From contig NZ_JBAJMW010000010.1 in NCBI RefSeq assembly GCF_036881825.1, positions 48,538 to 112,537 of the forward strand: a stretch of DNA of 64,000 nucleotides. Direction: 5' to 3'. A program made the position numbers and the translations under genes. Shown here piece after piece: positions 22,690 to 30,230 of the stretch. Source of the stretch: Tersicoccus mangrovi (lineage in GTDB: Bacteria > Actinomycetota > Actinomycetes > Actinomycetales > Micrococcaceae). The notes below the pieces were generated by a model, which saw nothing but the letters and a program-made list of their open reading frames with translations, searched no databases and had not been told where the DNA came from. The stretch's first letter is position 1. Every line of letters starts with the position of its first letter.

Positions 22690-25265
22690 ATCCCGGCCAC
22701 ACCCGCGGCGTCGAGGACGGCCAACACCCGTTCACCGACCCCCTCAACCGGGACCGCTTCCCCGCCGACCCGTGGCGCCTGACGGAGACGTGGCCGGCGA
22801 CGGCGGACCTGCCCCTGACCGAGACCCTCTTCGCGGTCGGCAACGGCTACCTCGGCATGCGAGACAACCCGCCCGAGGGCCGTGACGCGCACACCCACGG
22901 CACCTACATCAACGGCTTCCACGAGACCTGGCCCATCCGGCACGCCGAGTCCGCGTACGGCTTCGCCACGACGGGCCAGACGATCGTCAACGTCCCGGAC
23001 TCGAAGCTGATGAAGCTGTACGTGGACGACGAACCGCTGCTGCTCTCGGTGGCGGACCTCGAGCACTACGAGCGGTCCCTCGACTTCCGCGACGGCGTCC
23101 TGCGGCGCAACCTCATCTGGCGCACGCCGGCTGGCCAGCGCGTCATGGTCGAGTCCACGCGCATGATCTCACTGGACCAGCGGCACCTGGCGGTGATGAC
23201 GCTCAAGGTGACGATGCTCGACGGCGACGCCCCCGTGGCCGTGTCCTCCCAGATCCTCAACCGGCAGGACGGGTTCGACGAGTACCACGTGTCCGCGGCC
23301 GCGATGGGGCAGGGCAGCACCGACCCCCGGAAGGGCGCGCAGCTGCACACCCGGGTGCTCGAGCCGCGCGGTGACTGGTCCAGCGGCCGGCGGATGATCC
23401 TCGGCTACCAGTGCGCGTCGTCGAGGATGACGCTCGCCGTCGGCGCCGACCACCACATCGAGACCGAGAACGACGTCGAGGAACTGATCAGCACCGAGCC
23501 GGATCTCGGGAAGAAGGTGTACCGGATCAACGCCACCGCGGGGCGTCCGATCACCATCACCAAGGCCGTCACCTACCACTCGTCCCGCGGCGTGCCGGTG
23601 CGCGAACTGTTCGACCGCTGCCGCCGCACGCTCGACCGGTTCCGCGCGGACGGGCCGCAGGTCAGCCGCGACGCGCAGCGGGCCTGGCTGGACCGGTACT
23701 GGGCGGACGCCGACGTCGAGGTCGAGAGCGACGGCGGCCCGGAGGGCGAGAGCGCCGCGACCCAGCAGGCCATCCGCTGGAACCTGTTCCAGCTCGCGCA
23801 GGCCACCGCGCGCGCCGACCAGCTCGGCGTGCCCGCCAAGGGGCTGACCGGTTCCGGGTACGAGGGCCACTACTTCTGGGACACCGAGGTCTACGTCATC
23901 CCGTTCCTCTCCTACACGAATCCGGGTCTGGCCCGGAACGCGCTGCGGTTCCGCGTCAATCAGCTGGACAAGGCCCGCGAACGCGCCCGCGAGCTCGCCC
24001 AGCGCGGGGCGCTCTACCCGTGGCGCACCATCAACGGCGAGGAGGCGTCGGCCTACTACGCCGCCGGCACCGCGCAGTACCACATCGATGCGGACATCGC
24101 CTTCGCCGTCAGCCGCTATGTGGACACCACGGGTGACGACGAGTTCATGCGCATCAACGGCATCGACATCCTCGTGGAGACCGCCCGCATGTGGCAGGAC
24201 CTCGGCTTCTGGCGGGAGAACGAACACCGGGTCTTCAATATCCACGGCGTCACGGGCCCGGACGAGTACACCACCGTGGTCAACAACAACCTCTTCACCA
24301 ACGTCATGGCCCGGTACAACCTCGAGCGGGCGGCGGGCGCGGTGCGCACCCTGCGGCAGACGGACACGGCCGCGTACGAACGGATGGTGCACCGGCTCGA
24401 TCTCGACCCCGCCGAGCCGGGCGCCTGGCTGGACTGCGCCGCCCACATGAACATCCCCTACGACGAGGAGATGGGCATCCACCCGCAGGACGAACACTTC
24501 CTCGACCGGGAACTGTGGGACCTGCCGGCCACCCCCGAGGACCGCCGGCCCCTTCTGCTGCACTACCACCCGCTGGTCATCTACCGCTTCCAGGTGCTCA
24601 AGCAGGCCGACGTCGTGCTCGCGATGTTCCTGCAGGGTCACCGGTTCACGAACGCGCAGAAGAAGGCGAACTTCGACTACTACGACCCCATCACCACGGG
24701 CGACTCGACGCTGTCAGCGGTCGTGCAGTCGATCATCGCCGCCGAGGTCGGGTACGAGCAGTCCGCCCTGGACTACTTCTTCCACGGCCTCTACGTCGAT
24801 CTGGCGGACCTGCACCACAACACGGTCGACGGCGTGCACATCGCCTCCGCGGGCGGAGTCTGGAACTGCCTCGTCTACGGGTTCGGCGGCATGATGGACC
24901 TGCGCGTGGGCCTGGGCTTCGACCCACGCCTGCCCGAGTCCTGGTCCCGGCTGACGTTCCGGATCCGCCGGCTCGGCGTGCGCATGCGGGTGGAGGTCGA
25001 GCAGCACCAGCTCACCGTCACCGTCGAGGTGGGACAGGGCCCCGTCGACCTCACCGTGCGCGGGGAGCTGCTGCAGGTGCTCGACGACGAGCCGCTCGTC
25101 GTGCCGCTGCACGGCCAGGGTCCCCGGCACGGACGCGGTCCTCGCACCCCGGTGCTGGGTGGTACCCGCGAGGACGGGTCCCTGATCACCGCAGCCCTGC
25201 CCACGGACACGGCACCGCTGGAGCAGATCCGGCCGAACGAGCGTCCGACGCCCGAGCGCGCCTGA
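22686..25265 (+). CDS. Glycoside hydrolase family 65 protein (disaccharide phosphorylase type)
   Basis: An 859-residue enzyme of the maltose/trehalose/kojibiose phosphorylase group. An N-terminal beta-sandwich (ETLFAVGNGYLGMRDNPPEG) is followed by an (alpha/alpha)6 barrel with TGSGYEGHYFWDTEVYV, the catalytic Glu in VTGPDEYTTVVNNN (about residue 526), and the phosphate-loop-like TTGDSTLSAVVQS (about residue 673). C-terminal beta domains end near residue 800, with a disordered tail. GH65 phosphorylases release beta-glucose-1-phosphate, the substrate of a beta-phosphoglucomutase, which matches the coupled HAD gene. Which disaccharide is used cannot be told. No sugar transporter is in the vicinity. 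Confidence 0.9.
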   Translation: MNPGHTRGVEDGQHPFTDPLNRDRFPADPWRLTETWPATADLPLTETLFAVGNGYLGMRDNPPEGRDAHTHGTYINGFHETWPIRHAESAYGFATTGQTIVNVPDSKLMKLYVDDEPLLLSVADLEHYERSLDFRDGVLRRNLIWRTPAGQRVMVESTRMISLDQRHLAVMTLKVTMLDGDAPVAVSSQILNRQDGFDEYHVSAAAMGQGSTDPRKGAQLHTRVLEPRGDWSSGRRMILGYQCASSRMTLAVGADHHIETENDVEELISTEPDLGKKVYRINATAGRPITITKAVTYHSSRGVPVRELFDRCRRTLDRFRADGPQVSRDAQRAWLDRYWADADVEVESDGGPEGESAATQQAIRWNLFQLAQATARADQLGVPAKGLTGSGYEGHYFWDTEVYVIPFLSYTNPGLARNALRFRVNQLDKARERARELAQRGALYPWRTINGEEASAYYAAGTAQYHIDADIAFAVSRYVDTTGDDEFMRINGIDILVETARMWQDLGFWRENEHRVFNIHGVTGPDEYTTVVNNNLFTNVMARYNLERAAGAVRTLRQTDTAAYERMVHRLDLDPAEPGAWLDCAAHMNIPYDEEMGIHPQDEHFLDRELWDLPATPEDRRPLLLHYHPLVIYRFQVLKQADVVLAMFLQGHRFTNAQKKANFDYYDPITTGDSTLSAVVQSIIAAEVGYEQSALDYFFHGLYVDLADLHHNTVDGVHIASAGGVWNCLVYGFGGMMDLRVGLGFDPRLPESWSRLTFRIRRLGVRMRVEVEQHQLTVTVEVGQGPVDLTVRGELLQVLDDEPLVVPLHGQGPRHGRGPRTPVLGGTREDGSLITAALPTDTAPLEQIRPNERPTPERA

Positions 25266-25315
25266 CTGCCCGCACTGTCGGCGGCGCGGTTCTCATCAGC
25301 ACCGTTCTCCCGCTC

Positions 25316-25451
25316 GTCGTCCACACCTGTGGATAACCCTGTGGGCGTGTCGCACACACCGGTGGACGACGCCACAGCGGCCTGTTCGCGCCGATCCCGC
25401 CCGAATCACAGCCGTGTGCTTTGTACACAGTGTGGACGGCCTTGTGGACAA
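25316..25451. promoter_or_regulatory. Second DnaA box cluster outside the origin
   Basis: Between GH65 and the rhomboid gene: TCGTCCACA (25316-25324), TGTGGATAA (25328-25336, exact inverted TTATCCACA), TTGTACACA (25421-25429), TGTGGACGG (25431-25439) and TGTGGACAA (25443-25451, exact inverted TTGTCCACA). The 300-base gap (25266-25565) holds no other feature I can support. Confidence 0.6.
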
Positions 25452-25565
25452 CTGCACACGAGGAGACGGGTGATGGGGACGCAGAACGCCCCCGACGACG
25501 GGCACCGGGGGCGTTCGGGGACGGTCTCGCGGACGGGGATCAGCCGACCGAACCGGAGCAGCGGG

Positions 25566-26420
25566 TCACATCAGGGCGGGCGTGATCGTCAGCCGCACGA
25601 CCGTGAGGACGACCAGCAGCACGAGCACCCCGGCCAGTCCGAGCCACTGGATGCGGGCGCGGCGCGGTCCGCGCGGCGCCCACACGAGCGGGACGGCGGC
25701 CAGGGCGCCGGTGATGAGTCCGCCGACGTGCGCCTGCCACGCGATGGACGGGGAGAAGAAGACGAGGGCGGCGTTGATCGCGAGGACGATCAGCAGACCG
25801 CGGGAGTCCGCGCCGATCCGGCGCTGGATCACGAAGAGCGCCCCGAAGAGGCCGAAGATGGCACCGGACGCGCCGACGACGAGCGTGAGCGGGTCGCCGA
25901 GCCAGAGGATGCCGACCGAGCCGCCGACCAGGGCGAGCAGGTACACGGCCAGGAAGCGGGCCCGCCCGAGCGTCGGCTCGAGGGTCTGGCCGAGCGCCCA
26001 CAGCGCGTACATGTTGAAGAGGATGTGGAACAGCATGCCCGGCGAGTGGAGGAACCCGCTGGTGATCATGCGCCACGGCTCGGTGGCCGTGAGCACGGGT
26101 GCGTACCCGAGCAGATAGGTGGTGCCGGGCAGCAGGAGCTGGAGCAGGAAGACGACGACGCAGACGCCGATCAGCGTCCACGTGACGATCGGGCGCCCCT
26201 CCCGCACCGCGCCGCCGAAGCTGGTGCGCGGGGTGGGGGTGGCGGCCGCCTGCTCAGCGACGCAGTCGACGCACTGGACACCGACGGCGGCGGGAAGCTG
26301 GCACTGGGCGCAGGCGGGTCGCCCGCAGCGCTGACAGCGCACGTAGGACACGGCGTCCGGGTGCCGGGGGCACCGCGGCTCCGTGTCGGTCCCGCCGACC
26401 GCCGGTTGTCCGAAGCTCAT
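25566..26420 (-). CDS. Rhomboid family intramembrane serine protease with N-terminal zinc-ribbon/B-box-like domain
   Basis: A 284-residue protein. Residues about 15-60 hold Cys/His pairs (CPRHPDAVSYVRCQRCGRPA, then CAQC and CVDC) of a B-box-like zinc finger common in actinobacterial rhomboids. Six membrane helices follow, with HILFNMYALWALG in helix 2, the catalytic Ser in GASGAIFGLFGALF (helix 4), and the His in WQAHVGGLITGALA (helix 6). Rhomboids cleave membrane proteins within the bilayer; the substrate is unknown. ATG at 26420. It follows the cyclophilin gene by 24 bases on the same strand, a pairing usual near the origin in this group. Confidence 0.92.
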   Translation of the reverse strand: MSFGQPAVGGTDTEPRCPRHPDAVSYVRCQRCGRPACAQCQLPAAVGVQCVDCVAEQAAATPTPRTSFGGAVREGRPIVTWTLIGVCVVVFLLQLLLPGTTYLLGYAPVLTATEPWRMITSGFLHSPGMLFHILFNMYALWALGQTLEPTLGRARFLAVYLLALVGGSVGILWLGDPLTLVVGASGAIFGLFGALFVIQRRIGADSRGLLIVLAINAALVFFSPSIAWQAHVGGLITGALAAVPLVWAPRGPRRARIQWLGLAGVLVLLVVLTVVRLTITPALM

Positions 26421-26444
26421 CGTCGCGTCGTCCTCAGGCCGGAC

Positions 26445-26987
26445 TCAGACGTCCTCGACGTCGATGCTGGTGATGCTGACGTCGTCGACCGGCTTGTCGT
26501 CCCGGTCCGTCGGCACGTTGTTCAGCTTGTCGACGACGGCGCGGGAGTCCGCGTCGGTGACTTCACCGAAGATGGTGTGCTTGCCCTGCAGCCAGGTGGT
26601 GGGCACCGTGGTGATGAAGAACTGCGAGCCGTTGGTGCCGTGGCCACCGCGCTTGCCCGCGTTCGCCATCGCCAGCTTGTAGGGCTGGGTGAAGTCGAGG
26701 TCGGGGGCGATCTCGTCGTCGAACTCGTAGCCGGGGCCGCCGACGCCGCGGCCGAGCGGGTCGCCACCCTGGATCATGAAGTCCTTGATGATGCGGTGGA
26801 AGATGACACCGTCGTACAGCGGGTCGGTGGTCTTCTCGCCGGTGGCCGGGTGGGTCCACTCGCGCTTGCCGGTGGCCAGCTCGACGAAGTTCGCCACGGT
26901 CTTCGGGGCGTGGTTGCCGAAGAGCTCGACGACGATGTCGCCCTGGGTCGTGTGGATGGTCGCCTTCTGCGTTGCCTGTGCACTCAT
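26445..26987 (-). CDS. ppiA: Cyclophilin-type peptidyl-prolyl cis-trans isomerase
   Basis: A 180-residue cytosolic cyclophilin. The signature VIFHRIIKDFMIQGGDP holds the active-site Arg, and GTNGSQFFITTVPTTWLQGKHTIFGEV holds the Gln-Phe pair and the Trp. It catalyses proline isomerisation in protein folding. ATG at 26987 fits the start of the family; the in-frame extension upstream is not protein-like. It is first in a likely two-gene unit with the rhomboid. Confidence 0.92.
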   Translation of the reverse strand: MSAQATQKATIHTTQGDIVVELFGNHAPKTVANFVELATGKREWTHPATGEKTTDPLYDGVIFHRIIKDFMIQGGDPLGRGVGGPGYEFDDEIAPDLDFTQPYKLAMANAGKRGGHGTNGSQFFITTVPTTWLQGKHTIFGEVTDADSRAVVDKLNNVPTDRDDKPVDDVSITSIDVEDV

Positions 26988-27105
26988 GGGCCTGATTGTT
27001 CCATGCGGCACTGACAGGACTCCCGTCAGGACGGGCGTGACGGCCCGGTTCAGCGCACAGTGAAACGGCGTCGGAGGCCGATAGTGCGAGGCTGACGCGA
27101 CCCCG

Positions 27106-27111
27106 TAGGCT
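27106..27111 (+). promoter_or_regulatory. -10 element before the 27148 gene
   Basis: TAGGCT lies 36 bases before the GTG at 27148. Unlike the leaderless cases, this gene has a GGAGG ribosome site (27138-27142). No good -35 is seen. Confidence 0.4.
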
Positions 27112-27147
27112 AGAGGCGGACAACCACACCCTTTGACGGAGGTAGCT

Positions 27148-27870
27148 GTGAGCAAGAAGGTCAAGTCCCCCGAGGGCGCCCTGGAGTGGGCGGTCTCCCG
27201 CGTGCAGGCGGGCATCGACACCGCCTCCCCCGCCGTCCAGAAGGCTGCCCGCCGTGCCGGTCACGAGCTGGCCGATGGTGTCGCCACCCTGACGCCGAAG
27301 CTGCAGCACGGCCTCGACGCCGCCGGTCCGCGTATCTCCAAGGCCGTGGACAACGCCGGCCCTGCGCTGCAGAAGCAGCTGGACCGGGCGACCCCCGCGC
27401 TGAACACCGCGCGCGACAAAGTGGTCGACGAGTACATCCCGGCCGCGCAGCTGAAGATCGGCGACATCGCCGCCCAAATGGCCAGGAAGCTGGGCGGTGT
27501 GGAGACGCCGGAGCAGCTCGACTTCATCGTCGCGAAGATCACCGGTGACAAGAAGGCCGTCAAGAAGGCGCAGAAGGCCCTCGTCGACGCCGCAAAGACG
27601 ACGTCGCGGAACGCCCGGCGCTCCAGCGGCAAGACGGGGAAGGGCTGGCTGATCGTCGGCGCCATCACGGCCGCCGGCGTCGCGGGCTTCTCGGCCTGGC
27701 GCGCGTCCAAGCCGGTCGAGGACCCGTGGAAGACCCCGCAGCCGGCCAGCCCCCGCGTGACCACCACGGTCTCCGGTGGCGACGGCAAGCACGTCGCGGA
27801 CACCGCCCCGACGGCCCCGGCCGCGGGCGCGCAGGTGCCGCCGAGCAACCCGAGCGCCCCGCAGGCGTGA
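27148..27870 (+). CDS. Conserved-type hypothetical protein with a single membrane segment
   Basis: A 240-residue protein. The first 160 residues are helical with repeating units (GIDTASPAVQKAARRAGHEL; GLDAAGPRISKAVDNAGPAL; LDRATPALNTARDKVVDE), like an amphipathic repeat protein. A hydrophobic segment GWLIVGAITAAGVAGFSAWRA at about residues 170-190 is followed by a Pro/Ala-rich tail. The topology suggests a membrane-anchored protein with most of its mass on one side. GTG at 27148 has GGAGG 5 bases upstream; an in-frame ATG-type extension at 27133 runs through that site. Function unknown. Confidence 0.75.
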   Translation: MSKKVKSPEGALEWAVSRVQAGIDTASPAVQKAARRAGHELADGVATLTPKLQHGLDAAGPRISKAVDNAGPALQKQLDRATPALNTARDKVVDEYIPAAQLKIGDIAAQMARKLGGVETPEQLDFIVAKITGDKKAVKKAQKALVDAAKTTSRNARRSSGKTGKGWLIVGAITAAGVAGFSAWRASKPVEDPWKTPQPASPRVTTTVSGGDGKHVADTAPTAPAAGAQVPPSNPSAPQA

Positions 27871-27888
27871 CGCAGTAGCTGTACGCGA

Positions 27889-27923
27889 AAGGGCCCGGTG
27901 ACCGTCACGGTCACCGGGCCCTT
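27889..27923 (+). terminator. Rho-independent-type terminator
   Basis: A perfect 16-base stem AAGGGCCCGGTGACCG/CGGTCACCGGGCCCTT with a 3-base loop, 18 bases after the stop of the 27148 gene, followed by CTGTGTTTATT. Confidence 0.85.
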
Positions 27924-28074
27924 CTGTGTTTATTGAGTCTCGAGCTTCGTCGCGCAAGACGGACGCCGGTTCAACGCGCCCGGTTCGCTGCTGTATGGCT
28001 AGACCATGGACTTGAATCGAGTCGGTCTCGATACTTGACCGAGGTTTAGAAAGCGATCGGAAGGCGGAGCACCA

Positions 28075-28134
28075 GTGACGAACAGCAGTAGCAAGCCTTC
28101 GCAGGTCTACGACTCGGCGGCTCCGGACGCATGA
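28075..28134 (+). CDS. Possible 19-residue coupled leader ORF before the HNH gene
   Basis: GTG at 28075 has GGAG 5 bases upstream and opens a 19-codon frame (MTNSSSKPSQVYDSAAPDA) whose TGA overlaps the ATG of the HNH gene as ATGA. The HNH start has no ribosome site of its own, so this short frame may deliver ribosomes to it. Alternatively it is the remnant of a frameshifted N-terminus. Confidence 0.35.
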   Translation: MTNSSSKPSQVYDSAAPDA

Positions 28135-29780
28135 TGGCAACGTCCTACCCGCTGCCGACGCCAGCCACCGTCCGTCAGTTGTACGCGTCGGCCTTTCGTT
28201 GCGCCCATCCGGATTGCAACCGACCGTTGTACAGGATTTCTGACGATACCGGCGACCGGATACTTAACAGTCGAGTAGCCCACATCCACGCCCGACGCGT
28301 GGGTGGACCTCGGTGGATCGATATGACCGCAGAAAAAAATCGAGGGCCAGACAATCTCGTTATCTTATGCATAGAGCACTCTTATGAGATTGACGAGAAG
28401 CCGGACATGTTCCCGGCCGAGATGCTTCGTCGTTGGAAAGCCGCGCAGATCGCAGAGTATGACAAGATTCTACGCAGCTGGTCAATAAGCGACGACGAGG
28501 CAACCGAAGCACTCATAGCTTCCGAAGCGTTCGAAACGCTCCGAGCACCGTCAACGCTCGAGTTAGTTCGGCGGGTCGAGGCCCTTCGGCTTTTAGCTGA
28601 GCGTACGCGCAGCGATGCTCGGAGGTGGGCACGTCGTTGGCAACAGCTAAGGGAGCGGACGCACAATTCCTCAAGTATGTGGGACGAAGACGGAAATACC
28701 ATCTACCTAGAGCCATCGGAGTCGGAAGTGCGTCCGATTCGAGAGGGCATCCAAGCTGCTCTCGAAGCTGCGATTAACGATTTAGGGCCTGCGGCCGATG
28801 CGGCCCGAGTTGAACTCGCTGCAATCCGTGTGACAAGCGCACAGATTTCTCCGTGGTGCGACGATCTGAATGGCGCAATCATTGCGCTGATGGACACGGC
28901 CGGATCCTGGGCTGGAGGATCTAATCCGACGTTAGACACAGCGTTCGATCAAACACTGGAAAACCTACAGCGCTCGGTGAACGAACTCGTCCGCGCGTCT
29001 CGTGGCGAGGATGTTGAGAGGCCGGCATCTCCCTCAATCGTCGAGCCACCGAGTGTGACTGATCCCCTCGCACAACACCGCACACTGCTCGACGAAGCTC
29101 GGCCGTTTAGTCGAGTCACTCACCGCCTGTACGACCCCGATCTCCGTGAACGTATTGCGGAAGCTACTCTCACGGCGTCAGAAATTCCACCAACTGTGCA
29201 CTTCCTCGCCATCAGCTTGGACGTGACGGCCGCCCTCGCTGCTGCAGTGGCAAGGAACGCGACGAAGGAAGAGAAGCTTGAGTTAATGAATCGAGATCGG
29301 CAACGGCTCCCCATCTGTGCCGCAACCGCCTTGCTTCAACAAGCCGCTCGCGGCGATTCCGAAGGGAACTTCCTTGCTGTTGCCGCGAGCGAAAGCCTAC
29401 GCCGCTTGTGGTGGGACACGGACTGGTCCAGCGAAACCTCGTGGGTAGGCAACGACGTCAACGGTCAATCGATGATGTGGGCTTTCGCTAACGCCATGTC
29501 AGATTCGGAGTTGCGAATGCGCTTGGGTCAAGTATTGGAGAACTCTCCCCAGCTGCTAACACAGCTCGTCGTCTCTTGCGCCGGGTGGGTCGAAGAGCTG
29601 GACTCCAGCACGTGGCAGCTCAAGCAATTTGAACGCCGCTATAGCGAGATTCCGCCATGGCTACCTATCGAGGAGATCCGAGCACTTTCAGTTCGCTTAC
29701 TCGGGAATCATCAGAGTCCAGACGACTTGACCACATTGGCCGCGATTCTTCGGCACTCCGCGGACGAATCTAAATACTAG
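28131..29780 (+). CDS. HNH-domain protein of unknown function, foreign-looking (candidate defence effector)
   Basis: A 549-residue protein with an N-terminal zinc-type HNH domain: Cys24 and Cys29 (RCAHPDCNRPL), His51 in VAHIHARRVGGPR, Asn75 in DNLVILC, Cys80 and His83 (CIEHSYEID). A double His is usual at the last site; Ser84 replaces the second one. The arrangement resembles HNH domains fused to sensor domains in defence effectors such as Cap5. The remaining 430 residues are helical, without membrane segments, and I recognise no SAVED or other sensor domain. Codon use is much more AT-rich than in the neighbours (AAT, TTA, AGA, ATA codons are frequent). It sits alone between two terminators at the 3' side of tRNA-Ala, indicating transfer. 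Confidence 0.7.
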   Translation: MMATSYPLPTPATVRQLYASAFRCAHPDCNRPLYRISDDTGDRILNSRVAHIHARRVGGPRWIDMTAEKNRGPDNLVILCIEHSYEIDEKPDMFPAEMLRRWKAAQIAEYDKILRSWSISDDEATEALIASEAFETLRAPSTLELVRRVEALRLLAERTRSDARRWARRWQQLRERTHNSSSMWDEDGNTIYLEPSESEVRPIREGIQAALEAAINDLGPAADAARVELAAIRVTSAQISPWCDDLNGAIIALMDTAGSWAGGSNPTLDTAFDQTLENLQRSVNELVRASRGEDVERPASPSIVEPPSVTDPLAQHRTLLDEARPFSRVTHRLYDPDLRERIAEATLTASEIPPTVHFLAISLDVTAALAAAVARNATKEEKLELMNRDRQRLPICAATALLQQAARGDSEGNFLAVAASESLRRLWWDTDWSSETSWVGNDVNGQSMMWAFANAMSDSELRMRLGQVLENSPQLLTQLVVSCAGWVEELDSSTWQLKQFERRYSEIPPWLPIEEIRALSVRLLGNHQSPDDLTTLAAILRHSADESKY

Positions 29781-29798
29781 CCGGCCCCCGCGACACGA

Positions 29799-29830
29799 CG
29801 AAGGCCCGGTCCGTGTGGACCGGGCCTTCG
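29799..29830. terminator. Hairpin between the HNH gene and tRNA-Ala
   Basis: A 14-base perfect stem CGAAGGCCCGGTCC/GGACCGGGCCTTCG with loop GTGT, placed 18 bases after the HNH gene stop and 12 bases from the tRNA-Ala 3' end. It could end transcription from both sides. Confidence 0.7.
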
Positions 29831-29842
29831 TGTCCGTTCGCG

Positions 29843-29915
29843 TGGAGACTAGGGGAATCGAACCCCTGACCTGAAGCTTGCAAAGCTACCGCTCTACCAA
29901 CTGAGCTAAGTCCCC
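29843..29915 (-). tRNA. tRNA-Ala (anticodon TGC)
   Basis: On the minus strand GGGGACT pairs with AGTCTCC (one G-T pair) in the acceptor stem. The D-arm is TTAGCTCAGTTGGTAGAGC, the anticodon loop CTTTGCAAG reads TGC, and the T-loop is GGTTCGATTCC. Length is 73 bases including the discriminator A; CCA is not encoded. Its 3' end faces the HNH gene. Confidence 0.95.
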
Positions 29916-29926
29916 GAGTGGGTGGA

Positions 29927-30046
29927 TCAGTCGATCGTGTCGGTGGCCTGGTGCCACTTCTTCTTCTCGGCCTCGGCATCCTGGTACCGGCGCCAGGCGA
30001 GAACACCGGCGGCGGCAGCGGCCGCGACGGCCAGCAGTTTCTTCAT
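29927..30046 (-). CDS. DLW-39 family micropeptide
   Basis: A 39-residue peptide beginning MKKLLAVAAAAAAGVLAWRRY and ending KKWHQATDTID. The N-terminal hydrophobic stretch followed by a charged tail with a conserved Trp matches the small DLW-39 proteins that actinobacteria encode next to gyrA and the Ile/Ala tRNAs. The ATG at 30046 has GGA 4 bases upstream (GTGAGGAATCC). It lies exactly between tRNA-Ala and tRNA-Ile. Function is not established; a single-pass membrane peptide is likely. Confidence 0.8.
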   Translation of the reverse strand: MKKLLAVAAAAAAGVLAWRRYQDAEAEKKKWHQATDTID

Positions 30047-30075
30047 GGATTCCTCACGAAGCGAGAGGGTGGGAG

Positions 30076-30149
30076 TGGGCGTACCAGGACTTGAACCTGG
30101 GACCTCTTCGTTATCAGCGAAGCGCTCTAACCGCCTGAGCTATACGCCC
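30076..30149 (-). tRNA. tRNA-Ile (anticodon GAT)
   Basis: On the minus strand GGGCGTA pairs with TACGCCC. The D-arm is TAGCTCAGGCGGTTAGAGC, the anticodon loop GCTGATAACG reads GAT, and the T-loop is GGTTCAAGTCC. Length is 74 bases; CCA is not encoded. The tRNA-Ile/tRNA-Ala pair downstream of gyrA is typical for actinobacteria. Confidence 0.95.
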
Positions 30150-30230
30150 CCAGACCCGTTGGGCCGAGACACGACGATACCGCATCGCGCCGCACCCGCC
30201 CAAATCGGCGGGCCTAGAACAGGCGCCGGA

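Noticed and set aside
28005..28025. tRNA T-arm-like remnant (GGACTTGAATCGAGTC) as an attachment site left of the HNH gene
   Set aside because: Only 9 contiguous bases match the tRNA-Ile T-arm and none match the adjacent tRNA-Ala 3' end, so it may be chance. No direct repeat of the tRNA-Ala end was found on the left side.
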